Of a DNA stretch of 64,000 nt, positions 44,061 to 55,740 are shown piece after piece. A program made the position numbers and the translations under genes. Source of the DNA: Chloranthus sessilifolius (Eukaryota > Streptophyta > Magnoliopsida > Chloranthales > Chloranthaceae). Each line of letters starts with the position of its first letter. Within the stretch, counting starts at the first letter, position 1. The notes under the pieces were generated by a model, which was not told the origin of the DNA, did not search any database, and saw only the letters and a list, made by a program, of their open reading frames with translations. The stretch covers positions 39,434,287-39,498,286 of the forward strand of contig CM037590.1 of NCBI GenBank assembly GCA_021018995.1, read 5' to 3'.

Positions 44061-44538
44061 AAGACTTCATAAAAAATTAACCTTTAGAATGTGGAGTCCA
44101 AACTCCTAAGTACCTGCTCACCGTATTTCTGTATACAGAGTTCAGTAGATCAAGAAAAAGTACCAGGCCATCTGTGAAAACCCTAAATTTTGCATTGTTG
44201 ACTGGTTGACTTTTATGATCTCAATGTCGTTTGATCATTGATTAGGATGGTAACTAATCTAAGTAAACCCTCATGAGCATCTGCTAATAATAATAGACTC
44301 AATAAAATAAATTTTCTTTCTTTTTATTATTGACATAAGATCATACGAAGTTGTTAATCTCCATTAATCACATGATTTGACTTGACGGATCCTTTTGTTA
44401 TTTAATATGGCCTATTAGGTTTCATATATGATGAAATACCGCTATATCTTCTGCGTAACAAAGTTTCTAGAGTCAATTCCTTACTTTTCGCAAATCCCTA
44501 TTCTACCCTAGGGTGGTCTATTACTTAACTTACCCTTA

Positions 44539-44775
44539 GGCTGTGTTTGAGTTAGCTCTTATAAGAGCAGAAACAGCTCTTTACGTGCTCTGTCAGAGCA
44601 GATAAATCTGCTTTGAAATAGATAAGGCATAGAGCAGTTTTATCACTTAAAACAGCTCCCTTCCAGAGCAAATGAGTCAAGAAGCCGTGTTACCAAATGT
44701 AAAAGTAGTTTTCTAAGGGAGCCAAAAAGTGAAAGAGGTGCTCTTTGCCCCAAAAGAGCTAACCCAAACACAGCC
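44539..44775. mobile_element. PIF/Harbinger-type MITE, 237 bp
   Basis: The ends GGCTGTGTTTGAGTTAGCTC and, reversed, GGCTGTGTTTGGGTTAGCTC differ by one base over 20. Both sides carry TTA (44536-44538 and 44776-44778), the 3 bp target duplication typical of PIF/Harbinger. The interior has repeated AGAGCAG/CTGCTCT palindromes. No coding capacity. Confidence 0.88.
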
Positions 44776-44959
44776 TTAGTCTTTTTAAACTCAATGAGGC
44801 TTTAGACTATTGAAGCTGACATATTGACGTCGAGGTTGTTAGTTAGAGACACAGAATAGCTCCAAAACCTTTGGGGAGTCGTACATGCCTAAATTGGTAT
44901 AGGTAAGTTAATGTGAATAGTGTTTTAAGACGAATATTATTATTTGTGTTTAAGATCCA

Positions 44960-45060
44960 AAAGCTTGTGATAGCCCAATGGTTAGTGGTTTTAAGTTACC
45001 TAAGAGGTTTAGGGATCAAACCTTTTTAAAAGCCAAAAATAAAGGTTCTTTTTATACTTA
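44960..45060 (+). repeat. tRNA-derived SINE-like remnant
   Basis: TAGCCCAATGG at 44971-44981 fits the pol III A box TRGYNNANNGG fully. GGATCAAACCT at 45013-45023 fits the B box with two mismatches at a normal 31 bp gap. It is not a foldable tRNA gene. No clear tail or target duplication was found. Confidence 0.45.
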
Positions 45061-47470
45061 TCCTTCTAAAACCCTTATACATATCCAAATATACATGCTT
45101 AACACACCATCAAAACTCAAATAAGAAGAAATGAGATCTTAAAAGTCCTGTGCGCACATAATTTAGGAGTAACTCCTAAAACTCCTCCAATGTGATAAAT
45201 ACCCCCCCCCCCCCCCCCTGCTTCTCTTTTAACCACTCTGAAGTACACCACAATTCATTAAACTATCTTAGAGATCTTAAATTACCATAAAAAGCATGGT
45301 AATTAATTGTCATGGAACTTCCAAAAACGCATCTCTTTATGCTATCCTTGTTTGAGCGCTCATAAAATCTGCCCTATTCCTTCTCCAACTTTCATACGGT
45401 TCTCTCTCATTTCTCTACAAGATTTCATTCTTTTTCTCTCTAAATGTCTCTCCCTTGGTAAATCCCATGCATCTTTAACAACCGCCACGTCAACTTCCCT
45501 ATTTTCTCTACCACTTCGATCCTAGATACCACACAACAACCACCTCCTAGGATTTCGGTGAACCATCATACATGAACTTCTATTTCATTTTCTTATCAAA
45601 ACTGAACAGGTAATCAACTTGGCACACAAAACCGAAGAGCTTGCAATGCACTCATATCATGAGATCTCTGATCTCTCTCATGTTTCTCACGTACCCAAGC
45701 TCTGAAAATTTGGACATGTGAAACAAATCTCTTTATGATCTGATTTCTTGCAGCCGCCACACCCTCGTCACCATAATCTATGACCATCCAATCACACCCT
45801 ACATTTTGAGGCCCATAATTCAGTCGATACCAAAATCCTACATACTCTCCAATTCTCAAAAACAAAAATCCCATAACAATCATATCTCAAATCCTTGAGA
45901 CACAAGCTCTCCCTTCTTGAATTATAGGTGTTCATTACAATCTCTAAAATTGTTTTGTGATCACACTATATATAGCCTTCATGAGCACCCATAATCATTG
46001 TTCCATATGAAATCAACATGGTGGACTCGCTTTGAGTTCGAATCAAGAAGACGAAAGACTAGGAGGGTTAGATCATTGAACCTTGCATCATCGACATCAC
46101 TGAATCAATACAATAGCAGAGTGAAGCCATCATTTTATAGCCCTGTGACGTTAGGACCCGAGGTAGGGGGTTTGATTATTGTTCATTTATTTGATTTATT
46201 TAGTTATTTAGTCATACATTATTACATAATTTTCCATTGATGACTAGACCCATGCTCTAGTAGAGAATTTCATATACCCCTCTTGTTGCATATTAGGTGG
46301 CTAGAAAGGTCGAAAAAAGATTTGATGCCTCAAATCACCAACAACTCTTTCTTTTTAGCGTTTGGGCTGCAATCTTGTGCACCACAGGATTTACACCAAT
46401 CAGAGTCCAACTAACGAGCCATCAACTCCATCTTACCTTGAGGGTATACCTACCAAACCCTAAATGTTGATTCATGTAATTATAGCTCTTAATTCTATAA
46501 ATAGTGAATTGAAATGACTTGAGATCTAGATGCTTAAATGTGAATTATAATTTTAGTATTTGCATTATAAATGTCAAATTAGTTCCATATAGTCGAATAT
46601 CATATTTTTTTGTGATGCAATGAGATCTGCATAACGGTGCGACATTGATCCTATCATGTGTAGTAGATGTAATTGGTTCTTACCATATGATTGATGAAAA
46701 TAACAACTTATGTATAAGATGATATGCCTTCGTCATGGTGCCTTACTGTTATGAATCACATCGTACTCATGTTATGGGTCTATCGCGAGTTGTGAAAACC
46801 ACAGCGGTATGGGACGTTATTGGCATAAGCTTCTTTGCAATAATCACAAGACACCGAGTTCGATGTGATTGATAATTCTATTGCATCGTGGCTGTCCACA
46901 TATGATCAAGACAGGGAACAAAGAATAAGCTTAATAAGCTCTGAGGTCGTTTAAGCTATGAACTAATCTATGCAGAAATTAATATGGCAAGACATCTCAT
47001 GAATTCTCATTACAAGACAAGTACTATATCCATGCTTTGAAGGCAAGCAACTCTGCATGAATGATTTATGTTATTTAAAGGATCCCATAATGACATGACA
47101 AGACACGGACCAAGGATGAGTCAGGCATGAATTTCGAAATTGTCCATGGGCGACGTTGGACGGGATCCCCATCGGTAAAGAGAGCATTATAATTGGCACC
47201 TATAGACATGCTAAAATTATTTTAAGCTAATGACAAGTCAAGCATGAATTTCAAGACGTGAAAAAATTTATGCAAGACAACACTCATGTGCATGCTTCAT
47301 TGAAAACATATGGTATACATGATTTACCTGCAAGTTCTTAGATTTTGTTCATTATTTGATCAACTCTGAAAAATGAAACTTCTTTTTATTTGTCATATTT
47401 ACCTTCATTGTTGATTAATATCAATTATGCATGCTATTTGACTAAATGAATCAAGTCATGGAGGGTAATT
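45060..47470. other. Intronic sequence, with a 17-base poly(C) tract
   Basis: 45202-45218 is an uninterrupted run of 17 C. The minus frame 45883-45614 (89 codons, WMVIDYGDEGVAAARNQIIK) looks somewhat protein-like but matches nothing I know and has no splice context. The rest has no recognisable genes or repeat ends. Confidence 0.45.
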
Positions 47471-47471
47471 A

Positions 47472-47673
47472 ACACCTTCCTACTAAGCACCTGTGGAAAT
47501 TTGCTTATCCTGACACTTTTGTCGCAGATCCTCTTGTTTCTGATCTTCCTGAGGACGAGATGATTGAGGAAGGTCCTAACTATTCTCCTAATGCCGAACA
47601 AGCCCAACTTGAGGAATTTTTCCGTAGGATACTTGCTTCCATCTCTTCTTCGAACTTTGGGATGACAGATTGA
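47472..47673 (+). pseudogene. Unknown coding-like remnant
   Basis: A frame without start codon reads HLPTKHLWKFAYPDTFVADP, LVSDLPEDEMIEEGPNYSP and AEQAQLEEFFRRILASISSS to a stop. Acidic and helix-forming residues in ordered blocks suggest it once coded for protein. It opens after an in-frame stop at 47469-47471. It is antisense to OXA1 inside its intron, so it is probably part of a transposable element or captured exon. Family not recognised. Confidence 0.3.
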
Positions 47674-47839
47674 TGGCACACTTTATTTCTTTTCATCTAT
47701 ATGTTATTGTTGGATAAGTGGCATCTGGGCCACAAATTTATGGTTACATAGTTTCATTAGTTGAGTGTGATGCTTTAGTCACATGGTTCTTTAATTGATA
47801 AACTTGATTTTCATGTATTGATGGTTAGAGGAATGGAAT

Positions 47840-49515
47840 GGATTTCATTATTTTATTGAGGTCTGAAATGATAAGTTTTTTTAAAAAAATGGATTGTATT
47901 TTTCCAAAGATTAAATTTTGCCACCAACCTAGGTTAGATGCCTTGTATGACATGATTTTTAATGGCACAAATTTCTGCATAGAAAATCGAGTCGCTACAC
48001 CATCAAATTCATCATCCTTTAGATTTCTTCTCAACAGGATATCCCAAACCATCTCGTCATTGAAGTTCTCAACCATCTCGGACACCCTAGCTGTGGTATT
48101 CACAGAACTATGATAAATGGCAGAAAACTCCTCTTTCAATGGTCAATCACAAGCCCAAAAATCATCCCAGAATCTGATTTTATCTCCCGCCCCCAACTAA
48201 ATTTGATAACTCCTATATTCTTTGATCACTGAGCACACACTTTTCCACCATCCAAACTCTCTCTCACCCACTTCTCTAGTGTCCCAACTGTTTTCCGGAT
48301 TGTCATATTTTCCTCTAACTACTTTCCACCACAAGTCATCTTATTCTTTCTCGCCTCCAACTCTCCATCGCCATTTCCCCAACAGAGCTTTGCTCATCTC
48401 TCCTAATCTCCCGATTCCCAAGCCCCCATCTTTTTTCGATAACTGACACATCCCAGCTAACCAGGTGAAACTCTTTATCCTGTTTCCCACCCACCCATAG
48501 AAAGTCCCTGGTACTTCCCCAATTCTTTTAACCACAACAATCAGAGTTCTGAACATACACGTGAAAAATATAGGTGATTAGACAGCATGGATTTAATGAG
48601 AATCAATCTTCCGCCATTACTAATCTTGCTTTTCTAAACGGCCAACCTTCTCTCAAAAAAATTAATGACAGGATCCCACAGTTTAGCCCTATGTTTTTCC
48701 AACCCAAGTGGTAGAACCAGATAATATATAGGCAAAGCCTCCACGATGCTACCAACCCAAGTAGCCAGCTCAAATATTGAATCCTCTTCAACCACAATGC
48801 CTGGAATTATAAATCCATGATAGTAAACCTTCTGACCAGACACCACCTCATAGATTGTTAAAACCCCTTTCACCGCTTCCACCTCATGATACTTAGCTCC
48901 ACAGACGATAATAGTTCATCTGCATATTGCAAATGAATGACTTCAAAACCATTTCTATACATTTGAACCTTTTGAACCACTCCAACAAGGCAGATTTCCA
49001 AAGGAGGTCCATACAGTGCTTCGGCCACAGTGTTGAACATCATGGGGGAGGGGATCACCCTAGCCCTCTAGTGCTCCCAAAGTAACCTTTTGAAGAGCCA
49101 TTCACGACAACAGAGAACCAGGCCGAAGAGTAGCACCCATGCATCCACATACACCAAGTATCACCAAACCCCATCCTTTTTCATCATGTATCTCAGAAAG
49201 CTCCAATAAAGTCTGTCACATGCTTTCTCCATATCAACTTTCGACAGAATCCCCAATATTCCAGTGCACTGAGTCCACAACCTCATAAGCAACGACTACC
49301 ACATTTAACATCTATCTACCCTCAGTAAAGGCTCCTTGCGGGCTAGAGATAATACCACCCATAACCTTTTTCAATCTATTCTCTAGGACCTTGGCCAAGA
49401 TTTTGTAGACACTGCCAAGCAGGCAGATAGGTCAAAAGTCTTTAATGTCTCCAGTCCCCTCCACCTTGGGGATTAAAGTTATAAAGGTCTTTCCCATTTA
49501 GAAAATCTAGAGATT
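47840..49515 (-). pseudogene. L1-type LINE reverse transcriptase fragment
   Basis: Read on the minus strand from 49515: [51 protein letters not shown], a broken segment, FEVIHLQYADELLSSVE, then FTWLAGMCQLSKKDGGLGIG and CDM-type end motifs such as SVNTTARVSEMVENFNDE. The order matches plant L1 ORF2 from RT palm to thumb. The FADD box reads YADE with a residue missing, and there are several stops and frame changes. Plus-strand ORFs here are shadows. Confidence 0.88.
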
Positions 49516-50388
49516 GTCTGGTACAGGTCTTTTCCATCTGGAAAAGGTCTTTTACAACGCTTAGAAGAAAGTATTACAATGCATTATTTTCATTCAACAG
49601 AATCAACAGAATAATTGGTCTTTTTTTTTTTTTTTTTTTCTACATTCATTAGGGTCGCTTTTCTTCTTTCTTTCTTCCTTTTTTAAATTGTATTATATTT
49701 TTCATCAAGAGGGAATTATATTTATCAAAATGAAAAATACAATTTTCGAGAAAAGGTTACAAAAATGAAACAAAAAAAAAAGGAGTACAAAAATCAACAA
49801 TGGCTTATCTAGTAACAAATGGGATACACCATTCCCTTATTTCTTCAGAATTCAAATATCAACATTGTCAGATTGCTAATGTTGATACCTTCACTAGCAA
49901 GCTGATCAGGGCTTATATTTCCCTCTCTATTGATGTGAGAAGTAGTCCTCCAAGCTAAGCAGTATATGGTCCATCTCTCTAAACATCTTGATGAATTTCC
50001 AAGGGCAATATATATTTATTAATGCAGTATTGATCATCAATGCACAATATATATTTATTAATCCATGTATTATGTATGATTTGTTTTTAACTTTTATACG
50101 CTTTTTTAGATGTGTCCATGCTATTTTAATGATTAACATAATAGATACACGTTGGTTACACACATTATTTTTAAATAAAAACATAGAAATGGCCTATGCA
50201 AACAAAAGCCTACCTAGGCAATCGCTTAGGCTTGCCTTTATATGAGTCTCACCTAGGGTAGGTGAGGCAAGACACCCCTCGCCTCACCTAGGCGAGCCTT
50301 TTGATTACACTGGATCACTGATCTATGATTTGATCAGAGCTTGGCATCAACATAAGATATGAAACATTTTGTGTGGTGGTTAACATAC
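49516..50388. other. OXA1 intron end next to the exon at 50389
   Basis: Contains 20 T at 49621-49640, and at 50205-50305 a palindrome-rich GCCTAGGCGAGCC/GGCTCGCCTAGG block resembling dispersed plant TE termini. No gene. Confidence 0.5.
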
Positions 50389-50496
50389 CTTTGGGAAGCT
50401 CATTGTGAAGGGAATTGTAAGAACAGCAACTATTCTAGAGAAATTCTTCACAGTGCCAGCAACAGGATTGCCTTCCATACCCTCTTGCATGTTCAA
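50389..50496 (-). CDS. OXA1: OXA1-like insertase, third visible exon
   Basis: A 36-codon exon between acceptor TTTTTAG and donor GTATG: LNMQEGMEGNPVAGTVKNFS followed by RIVAVLTIPFTMSFPK. The conserved 'NMQEGMEGNP' matrix loop and the start of the next membrane segment ('PFTMSFPK') are diagnostic for plant mitochondrial OXA1. Both junctions are phase 0. It is flanked by introns of 11,994 bp (upstream) and 7,727 bp (downstream) and was recognised only by motif. Confidence 0.93.
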
Positions 50497-51496
50497 CTAA
50501 AAATAGGAGAACAAATAACCTTCAGTTAACATAAAAGTTATATTGATGCATATTCAGATATAGAATAGCATGTAGACATACTTTTTGTGTTTATGAATAG
50601 ACATACTAATCATACAAAAACCTTTAATCCTTGACATTTCCTGAATGTAAGTTAATAATTAATCATAATTGCACAAATAAACAATCAAACAAATGGAAAC
50701 AAGATAAGTGTCTTACTCCTATATTTTAACAAATGTGCCTTAACCAAAAGCTTGGTGGGGGTATAAGATGTTTGAACGAAACAAACATAGTTGTACCAGG
50801 TAAGCAATTGTGGAGGGGTTAGGAAGGTGGGTTATGCAAAAAATATGAAAGTGGTTTATCCAAAAACAACTTTTGGTAGATATCTGGGAGCTATGGGAGG
50901 GACGGAGGGTGGATGAAAAATTAAGTTGGCTAGAAGTGATTGTACTCAAGTTTGTCGAGGCTCTGAAAATTGAATAGAATGCTGGATATATCCATATGTA
51001 TTAAGTTTAGCTAAGGTTGGCAATCAGGGTAGGGTTAGGTTGGGAAGAGCTGTAGTGAGGAGGGACTCTGCCTTGTGTGGATTTTGTGAGTATATTTAAT
51101 TTGTTAGGTTTAAGGATGTGTACACCAATTTGTTATCTACAGATTGGGGTTGGAGGGACATACATTTTAAAGTAATCTTCTTGATAATATTTTACAAGAT
51201 GATGATAGGTAGATTTGTTGGGGATGCATGTATGAAATTTTTAAAAACTCGGCATTGATGGCCATATTGGCCACCTCTTGTGATCAATGCAAATTGGTAT
51301 CAGCGATACAAAGAGATTTTCTTTTTGTTGAAAATAACCTACAAAGAAACTGAGAAAATAAATAATAAAAATTTGAATATATGATACAAAACCCTTGTTG
51401 GAATAACTGGTGTGTTACTAGGAGTCATTGGAGCTGTCGGAAGTACATTTAAGTGTTGTAATCTTTTCCTTTCTTGGATTGTACTGATATCTGTGG

Positions 51497-51850
51497 GATA
51501 CTATCATCATCATCATCATCATAGCCTTATCCCATCTATTTGTGGCCGGCTTTGTGAGTCCTATACTTCCACTCGTTTCTGATTAGCGTTAAACCCTCAG
51601 TAACTTCGTAATCTTTGATATCTCTTCTCGCGGCTTCCATCCGGGTCTTCATTGGTCTTCCTCTTCTCTTACGTCCTTGTGATTGTAAACTCTCAACCCT
51701 GTGTTTGCTTCTGGCCTTCGATGAACTAATAGGTCTCCTCATAGGGATTTGGGGGGGTTTACAGCGGGCTGCCAACCTAACACTAACCTTCCTTCTTTCT
51801 CATCTGGGCTTGGGATTGACAATGGTTGAGTTATCTGTGGGATACTATGT
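51497..51850 (-). pseudogene. RTE-type LINE 3' end, copy 1
   Basis: The minus-strand frame has KHRVESLQSQGRKRRGRPMK, TRMEAARRDIKDYEVTEGLT and LIRNEWK, the RTE C-terminus. The element ends in an (ATG/GAT)n tail visible as ATCATCATC at 51501-51520 on the plus strand, the usual RTE 3' tail. Confidence 0.8.
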
Positions 51851-52545
51851 AAATTATCAACAACAGCATCATAGACTTATCCCACCTAGTTGGGGTCAGC
51901 TTTACGAGTTCTATGTCTCCACTAGTTTCTAATTAGCGCTAAGCTCTCTGTAATATTGCAATCCTTCATTTCCCTTCTCATGGCTTCTATCCAGGCCTTC
52001 ACTAGTATTCCTCTTCTCATCCTTCCTTTTACTTGTAGAGTCTCAACCCTTCGTACAGGGTTTACTTCTAGCCTCCGAAGAACATGTCCAAACCACCTCA
52101 AGCGACACTCAGTAACTTTTTCCTTTATAGGTGTCACTCCAAAAATTTCTCATAGATACTCATTTTGTATTCTATCCTTTCTTGTTACTCCACACACCCA
52201 TCTCAACATACGCATCTCACCCACATGTACTCCATCTTGTCGTTTTTTTGTCGCTCAACATTCCGCACCATATAATATGGTAGGTCTAGGATAATCCAAA
52301 TAATCATTTATCTCTTTCCTTATTTGGGCAATTAAAACGTCGTCTGCAAATAACATGCACCACAGATCTCTTCTTGTATATCTCTGGTTAATGCAACCAT
52401 GACCAAGGCAAACAAATAAGGGGTCAAGCTAGATCTTTGATGTAGCCCAACTCTGATAGGTAACTTATTTGTCTCTCCGCATGTCATTCTTACACTAGTT
52501 ACAGCCTTCTCATGCACGTCTTGGATAATCTCACTATATAAATTT
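51850..52545 (-). pseudogene. RTE-type LINE 3' part, copy 2
   Basis: It carries the end of the RT domain (MTCGETNKLPIRVGLHQRSS, LTPYLFALVMVALTRDIQEE) with the ADD box broken, then the C-terminal ECRLRWFGHVLRRLEVNPVR and MRREMKDCNITESLALIRN. The tail at 51850-51870 lies directly before copy 1, so two truncated RTE copies sit head to tail in the same orientation. Stops and frameshifts are present. Confidence 0.82.
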
Positions 52546-52680
52546 GGAATGTAAATTATATAACCTAATAATATGAGGGTATGATCTCAATCCTAATTTC
52601 TCCACTTCTCTCCTTCCTCCTTCTAACCCTAACCTAAACAACATCAACTAATTCAACTAAGTATCAGAGCGAGATTATCG
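52546..52680 (+). repeat. Copia LTR 3' end with primer-binding site
   Basis: The CT-rich block TCTCAATCCTAATTTC resembles the Copia LTR at 3795-3998. GTATCAGAGC at 52661-52670 matches the TGGTATCAGAGC initiator-Met-tRNA primer site of Copia elements except for its first bases (AA for TG). Nothing of the element follows; the hAT begins shortly after. Confidence 0.6.
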
Positions 52681-53499
52681 AGCGGATCATCGAGGACATA
52701 CTGTAATCCCTGCCATCATCCTTTTTGTGTTGACGCCATGTTGATGTCATCATGGGTCAAAATATCGGACTAAACCGATAAGTATTGTCCAATATGTATC
52801 GATTTCTGTGGTGCCCGTACGAGAAATTGGGTATTTCTCAAGCACCCAAAAAAACAACATATTATTGGACGATACAAGCAATTTATCGCCCGTTTCGTCC
52901 GAGAAACCGAAAAAATGAAATTATCATCCGATAATTTCATATTGTCGGACGATAATTTCAAATTTTCGTCCAATGGGGCCCAGCTACAATGAAGATCGGG
53001 AATCCCTTTAAACTTCGATTTTCCATTCTTTTTTTTCCTATTTTCTCTTCTTTTCTCTTTTATTCTCTTCTCCTCTTTCCTCTAAGCACCGGATCTACAA
53101 GCCTCTTCATCTTCCACCATCCGGAATCGATTGGGAACGCCGTCGACGGAAGAAAATATATGCTCCCCATATTTTTTGATACAAAACTATAAATCTACCC
53201 ATAAATATGGTAGATTTATATTTTTTTGCCCCAAATTTGTGGGTTTTGTGCTAAAACCCTCAAATTTGAAGGGCTAAATGTCTCAAATTTGAAAAAAAAC
53301 GAATTTGAGGTAGAGCTTCTATTTCCTAACCTAGATCTACAAGCCTAGGGTCATTATATATATATTTTTTATAGTTTATTATTAATCTAGATTAATTATT
53401 TAGTTCCTAACCTAGATTTAAATATTTCATTTAATTATTATTTGAATAAATATTTAATATATAATTATATTTTAACTATTATTTTAAAAAATATCTATT

Positions 53500-53935
53500 G
53501 ATTACATATGTGACATCTTACATATCATTAATGATATGTCACATGTTGATTACATGTGACATATCATTTGATGACATGTGACATCATCATAGGATGTGAC
53601 ACATGTAATCAACATGTGACATATCATCATATGATGTGTCACATGTAATCAACATGTGAAAAGACATTGATGTAATTACTAACATGTGATGTGACATATC
53701 ATCATATGATATGTCACATGTTACTAATTACATGTGACATATCATCAATGATATGTCACATGCAATTATTTACATGACATATTATCAAATGATATGTCAC
53801 ATCACATGTTACTAATTACATATCATTAATTACATGTGACATATCATCAATGATATGTCACATGCAATCAACATGAGACAACGTGACATATCATTGATGA
53901 CATGTCACATGTAATTAATGACATATCATCAATGT
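53500..53935. repeat. Palindromic TGACATATCAT array upstream of the hAT transposase
   Basis: More than fifteen copies of TGACATATCA or its complement TGATATGTCA, often paired around 'TCATA' or 'TCAATGA' to form 20-26 bp palindromes, with 'ACATGTAATCAACATGTGA' linkers. The array ends about 60 bp before the BED-finger exon. Array-like binding sites inside hAT ends are known for Ac-like elements; that this array binds the transposase is inference. Confidence 0.85.
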
Positions 53936-53995
53936 TTAGCTGCTTCTACTTAACATCCAATAGTCTGGTAATTCATGCAGGTGAAATAAATAAAT

Positions 53996-54310
53996 ATGGT
54001 ACATAGGCAAGATCCGACCTGTGAATACAACAAACCTATAGATGGTCATAGACTCTGAATTGAATGTAAGCTGTGTGGGAAGAAGCTTCAGGGAGGGGGT
54101 ATAACACGATTGAAGGAACATGTAGCCCACATCAAGGGAGAGATTAAAGGTTGTGAGAATGTTTCGAAAGATGTGATGTTAGCTATGAGAGCCACAATGC
54201 AGGGAGCTAAGGGAAAAAAAAAAGCAAATGTCGACAGAGATAAGGACATGTATGAGAGAATAAGGAGGGAGATCCAAAGTTTTCTGCACCTGGACCTGAG
54301 GGATTAGGAG
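53996..54310 (+). pseudogene. hAT transposase, BED zinc-finger part
   Basis: The frame reads DPTCEYNKPIDGHR, a stop, then IECKLCGKKLQGGGITRLKE and HVAHIKGEIKGCENV. C-x2-C then H-x(4-6)-H/C with 'GGGxxRLKxH' is the BED finger of DUF659-type hAT proteins, which binds DNA at element ends. After it comes a charged linker with KGKKKANVDRDKDMYERIR, then a stop before the core frame at 54407. Confidence 0.85.
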
Positions 54311-54406
54311 ACGATGATGAGGATGTCGATGCAGTGACAACGAGAGTGCTAGAGAAGCAAGGTTCGATGAGATTAGGAAGAGGCATATTATCGGTTCAGG
54401 CCCAAC

Positions 54407-55450
54407 TTGAGGGGCCCATCCATGTCTACTGGTGGTGGTGGGTCTAGTCAACAGCTACATGATGTTGAAGATGATGAGGGGATTGCGGGGTTGCGTAGGT
54501 CAGCAACCATGAGGGAGACCATGAGACATAGTGCAGGTCGTGGTACAGGTCTTATGAATGCGTTCATGTATCAGATAGAAAGTTCAAAACAAACAAAATT
54601 GAGCGCAACCTTACTGAAAATATGGGAAAAGAAGCTTGGAAAGGAAATTACTAAGTTCGTGGTATTCAACCACATTCCAAATCAGGTTGTGGAGTCTCCA
54701 TACTTCAAAAGTATGATCGATACTAATGTAGAAGCTAGGCCAGGAGTTAAAAAACCTTTGGCATATGAAGTATCTGGGCCCCTCCTGGATGACGAGTACA
54801 ATGAGATTGGAGCTTACGTGAAAAGCTTTGAGGAAGTGTGGGATGAGAGAGGTTGCACAATTATTTGCGATGGGTGGACCGGTACTACAAAAAAAAGTTT
54901 GATCAATATTTTGGTATATAGCGATGTTGGGACGATATTCTTGAAATCAGTGGATGCTTCTAACCACGCAAAGATGATTGAGTACCTATTTCAATTAATG
55001 GACAAGGTAGTTGAAGAAGTTGAAGAGAAGCAGGTGATAACAGACAATGCCACAAATTATAAAGCGGCTGGAAGGCAGTTAATGTTGAAGAGACCTCACT
55101 TGTGTTGGACTCCGTGTGCCGCTCATTGCGTGGAGCTCAATCTCGAGGATTTGGGAAAGAGGAGCAAGGCACAATCAATTATTCAAAAGGGACAAATGAT
55201 TACCTCCTTGTACAACAGTGGCAAGTTGGTGAATTTGATGAGGGGGTTTACTAAGAATGAGCTCCTCCGGCCTGGGATTACACGGTTTGCCACACAATTT
55301 CTAGCCCTCAAGAGCTTAGCAAGATATAGGCGTGAGCTGAAAACAATCGTGTCATTTCAAGAGTGGACAAAATATGAATCAGAACTTCCCCGATCAAAGA
55401 GATCTGCTTGCATTCAAGTGGCTGACTTGATCTACAGTACCCCGTTTTGA
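54407..55450 (+). pseudogene. hAT transposase, DUF659 catalytic core
   Basis: A 347-codon frame. After an N-terminal low-complexity stretch come FVVFNHIPNQVVESPYFKSM, RGCTIICDGWTGTTKKSLIN (first catalytic Asp in CDGWTG), VITDNATNYKAAGRQLM (second Asp in TDN), and CWTPCAAHCVELNLEDLGK, the CxxH signature. The frame ends at TGA 55448-55450 within 'STPFxTDVE', where relatives continue, so one nonsense change separates it from the next block. This core is well preserved compared with the ends. Confidence 0.92.
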
Positions 55451-55465
55451 ACAGATGTTGAGCAC

Positions 55466-55665
55466 TTGGTGGGCGTCACTACCCCGCTAATACAGGTGCT
55501 GAGAATGGTAGATAGTGATGATAAGCCAACCATGGGGTACGTTTATGAGTTAATGGACAAGGCGAAGTTGGTCATCAAAACAAAATGCCCTACAAAATAT
55601 AAGCGATATTGGTCGATTATCGACAAATGTTGGGATACACAATTCCACTAATACTTGCATGTCAC
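55466..55665 (+). pseudogene. hAT transposase, post-core block
   Basis: It reads TTPLIQVLRMVDSDDKPTMG, YVYELMDKAKLVIKTKC and KRYWSIIDKCWDTQFH, stop, YLHVT. This follows DUF659 in the family ('LRMVDSDxKPAMGYIYEAMDxAK...IWxIIDxRWDxQLHRPLHAA'). A donor GTAATT at 55670 starts the intron that the 55741-57035 element entered. Confidence 0.88.
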
Positions 55666-55740
55666 AGGTAATTCGTGCTTAACTACTTATTTAATGATTT
55701 TAATTTATTTATTATCTTTTATAGTGCTCATTGTTTTTAT

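Larger units (their letters stand above)
42662..50388 (-). other. OXA1: OXA1 intron, 7.7 kb
   Basis: The intron from donor GTATG at 50388 to acceptor AG at 42663-42662. It contains two L1 fragments in the sense orientation of OXA1 (43590-44060 and 47840-49515), a PIF-type MITE, a SINE-like piece, a poly(C) tract and an unknown coding-like remnant. From 42665 to 43590 there are only short unsupported ORFs on both strands. Confidence 0.85.
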
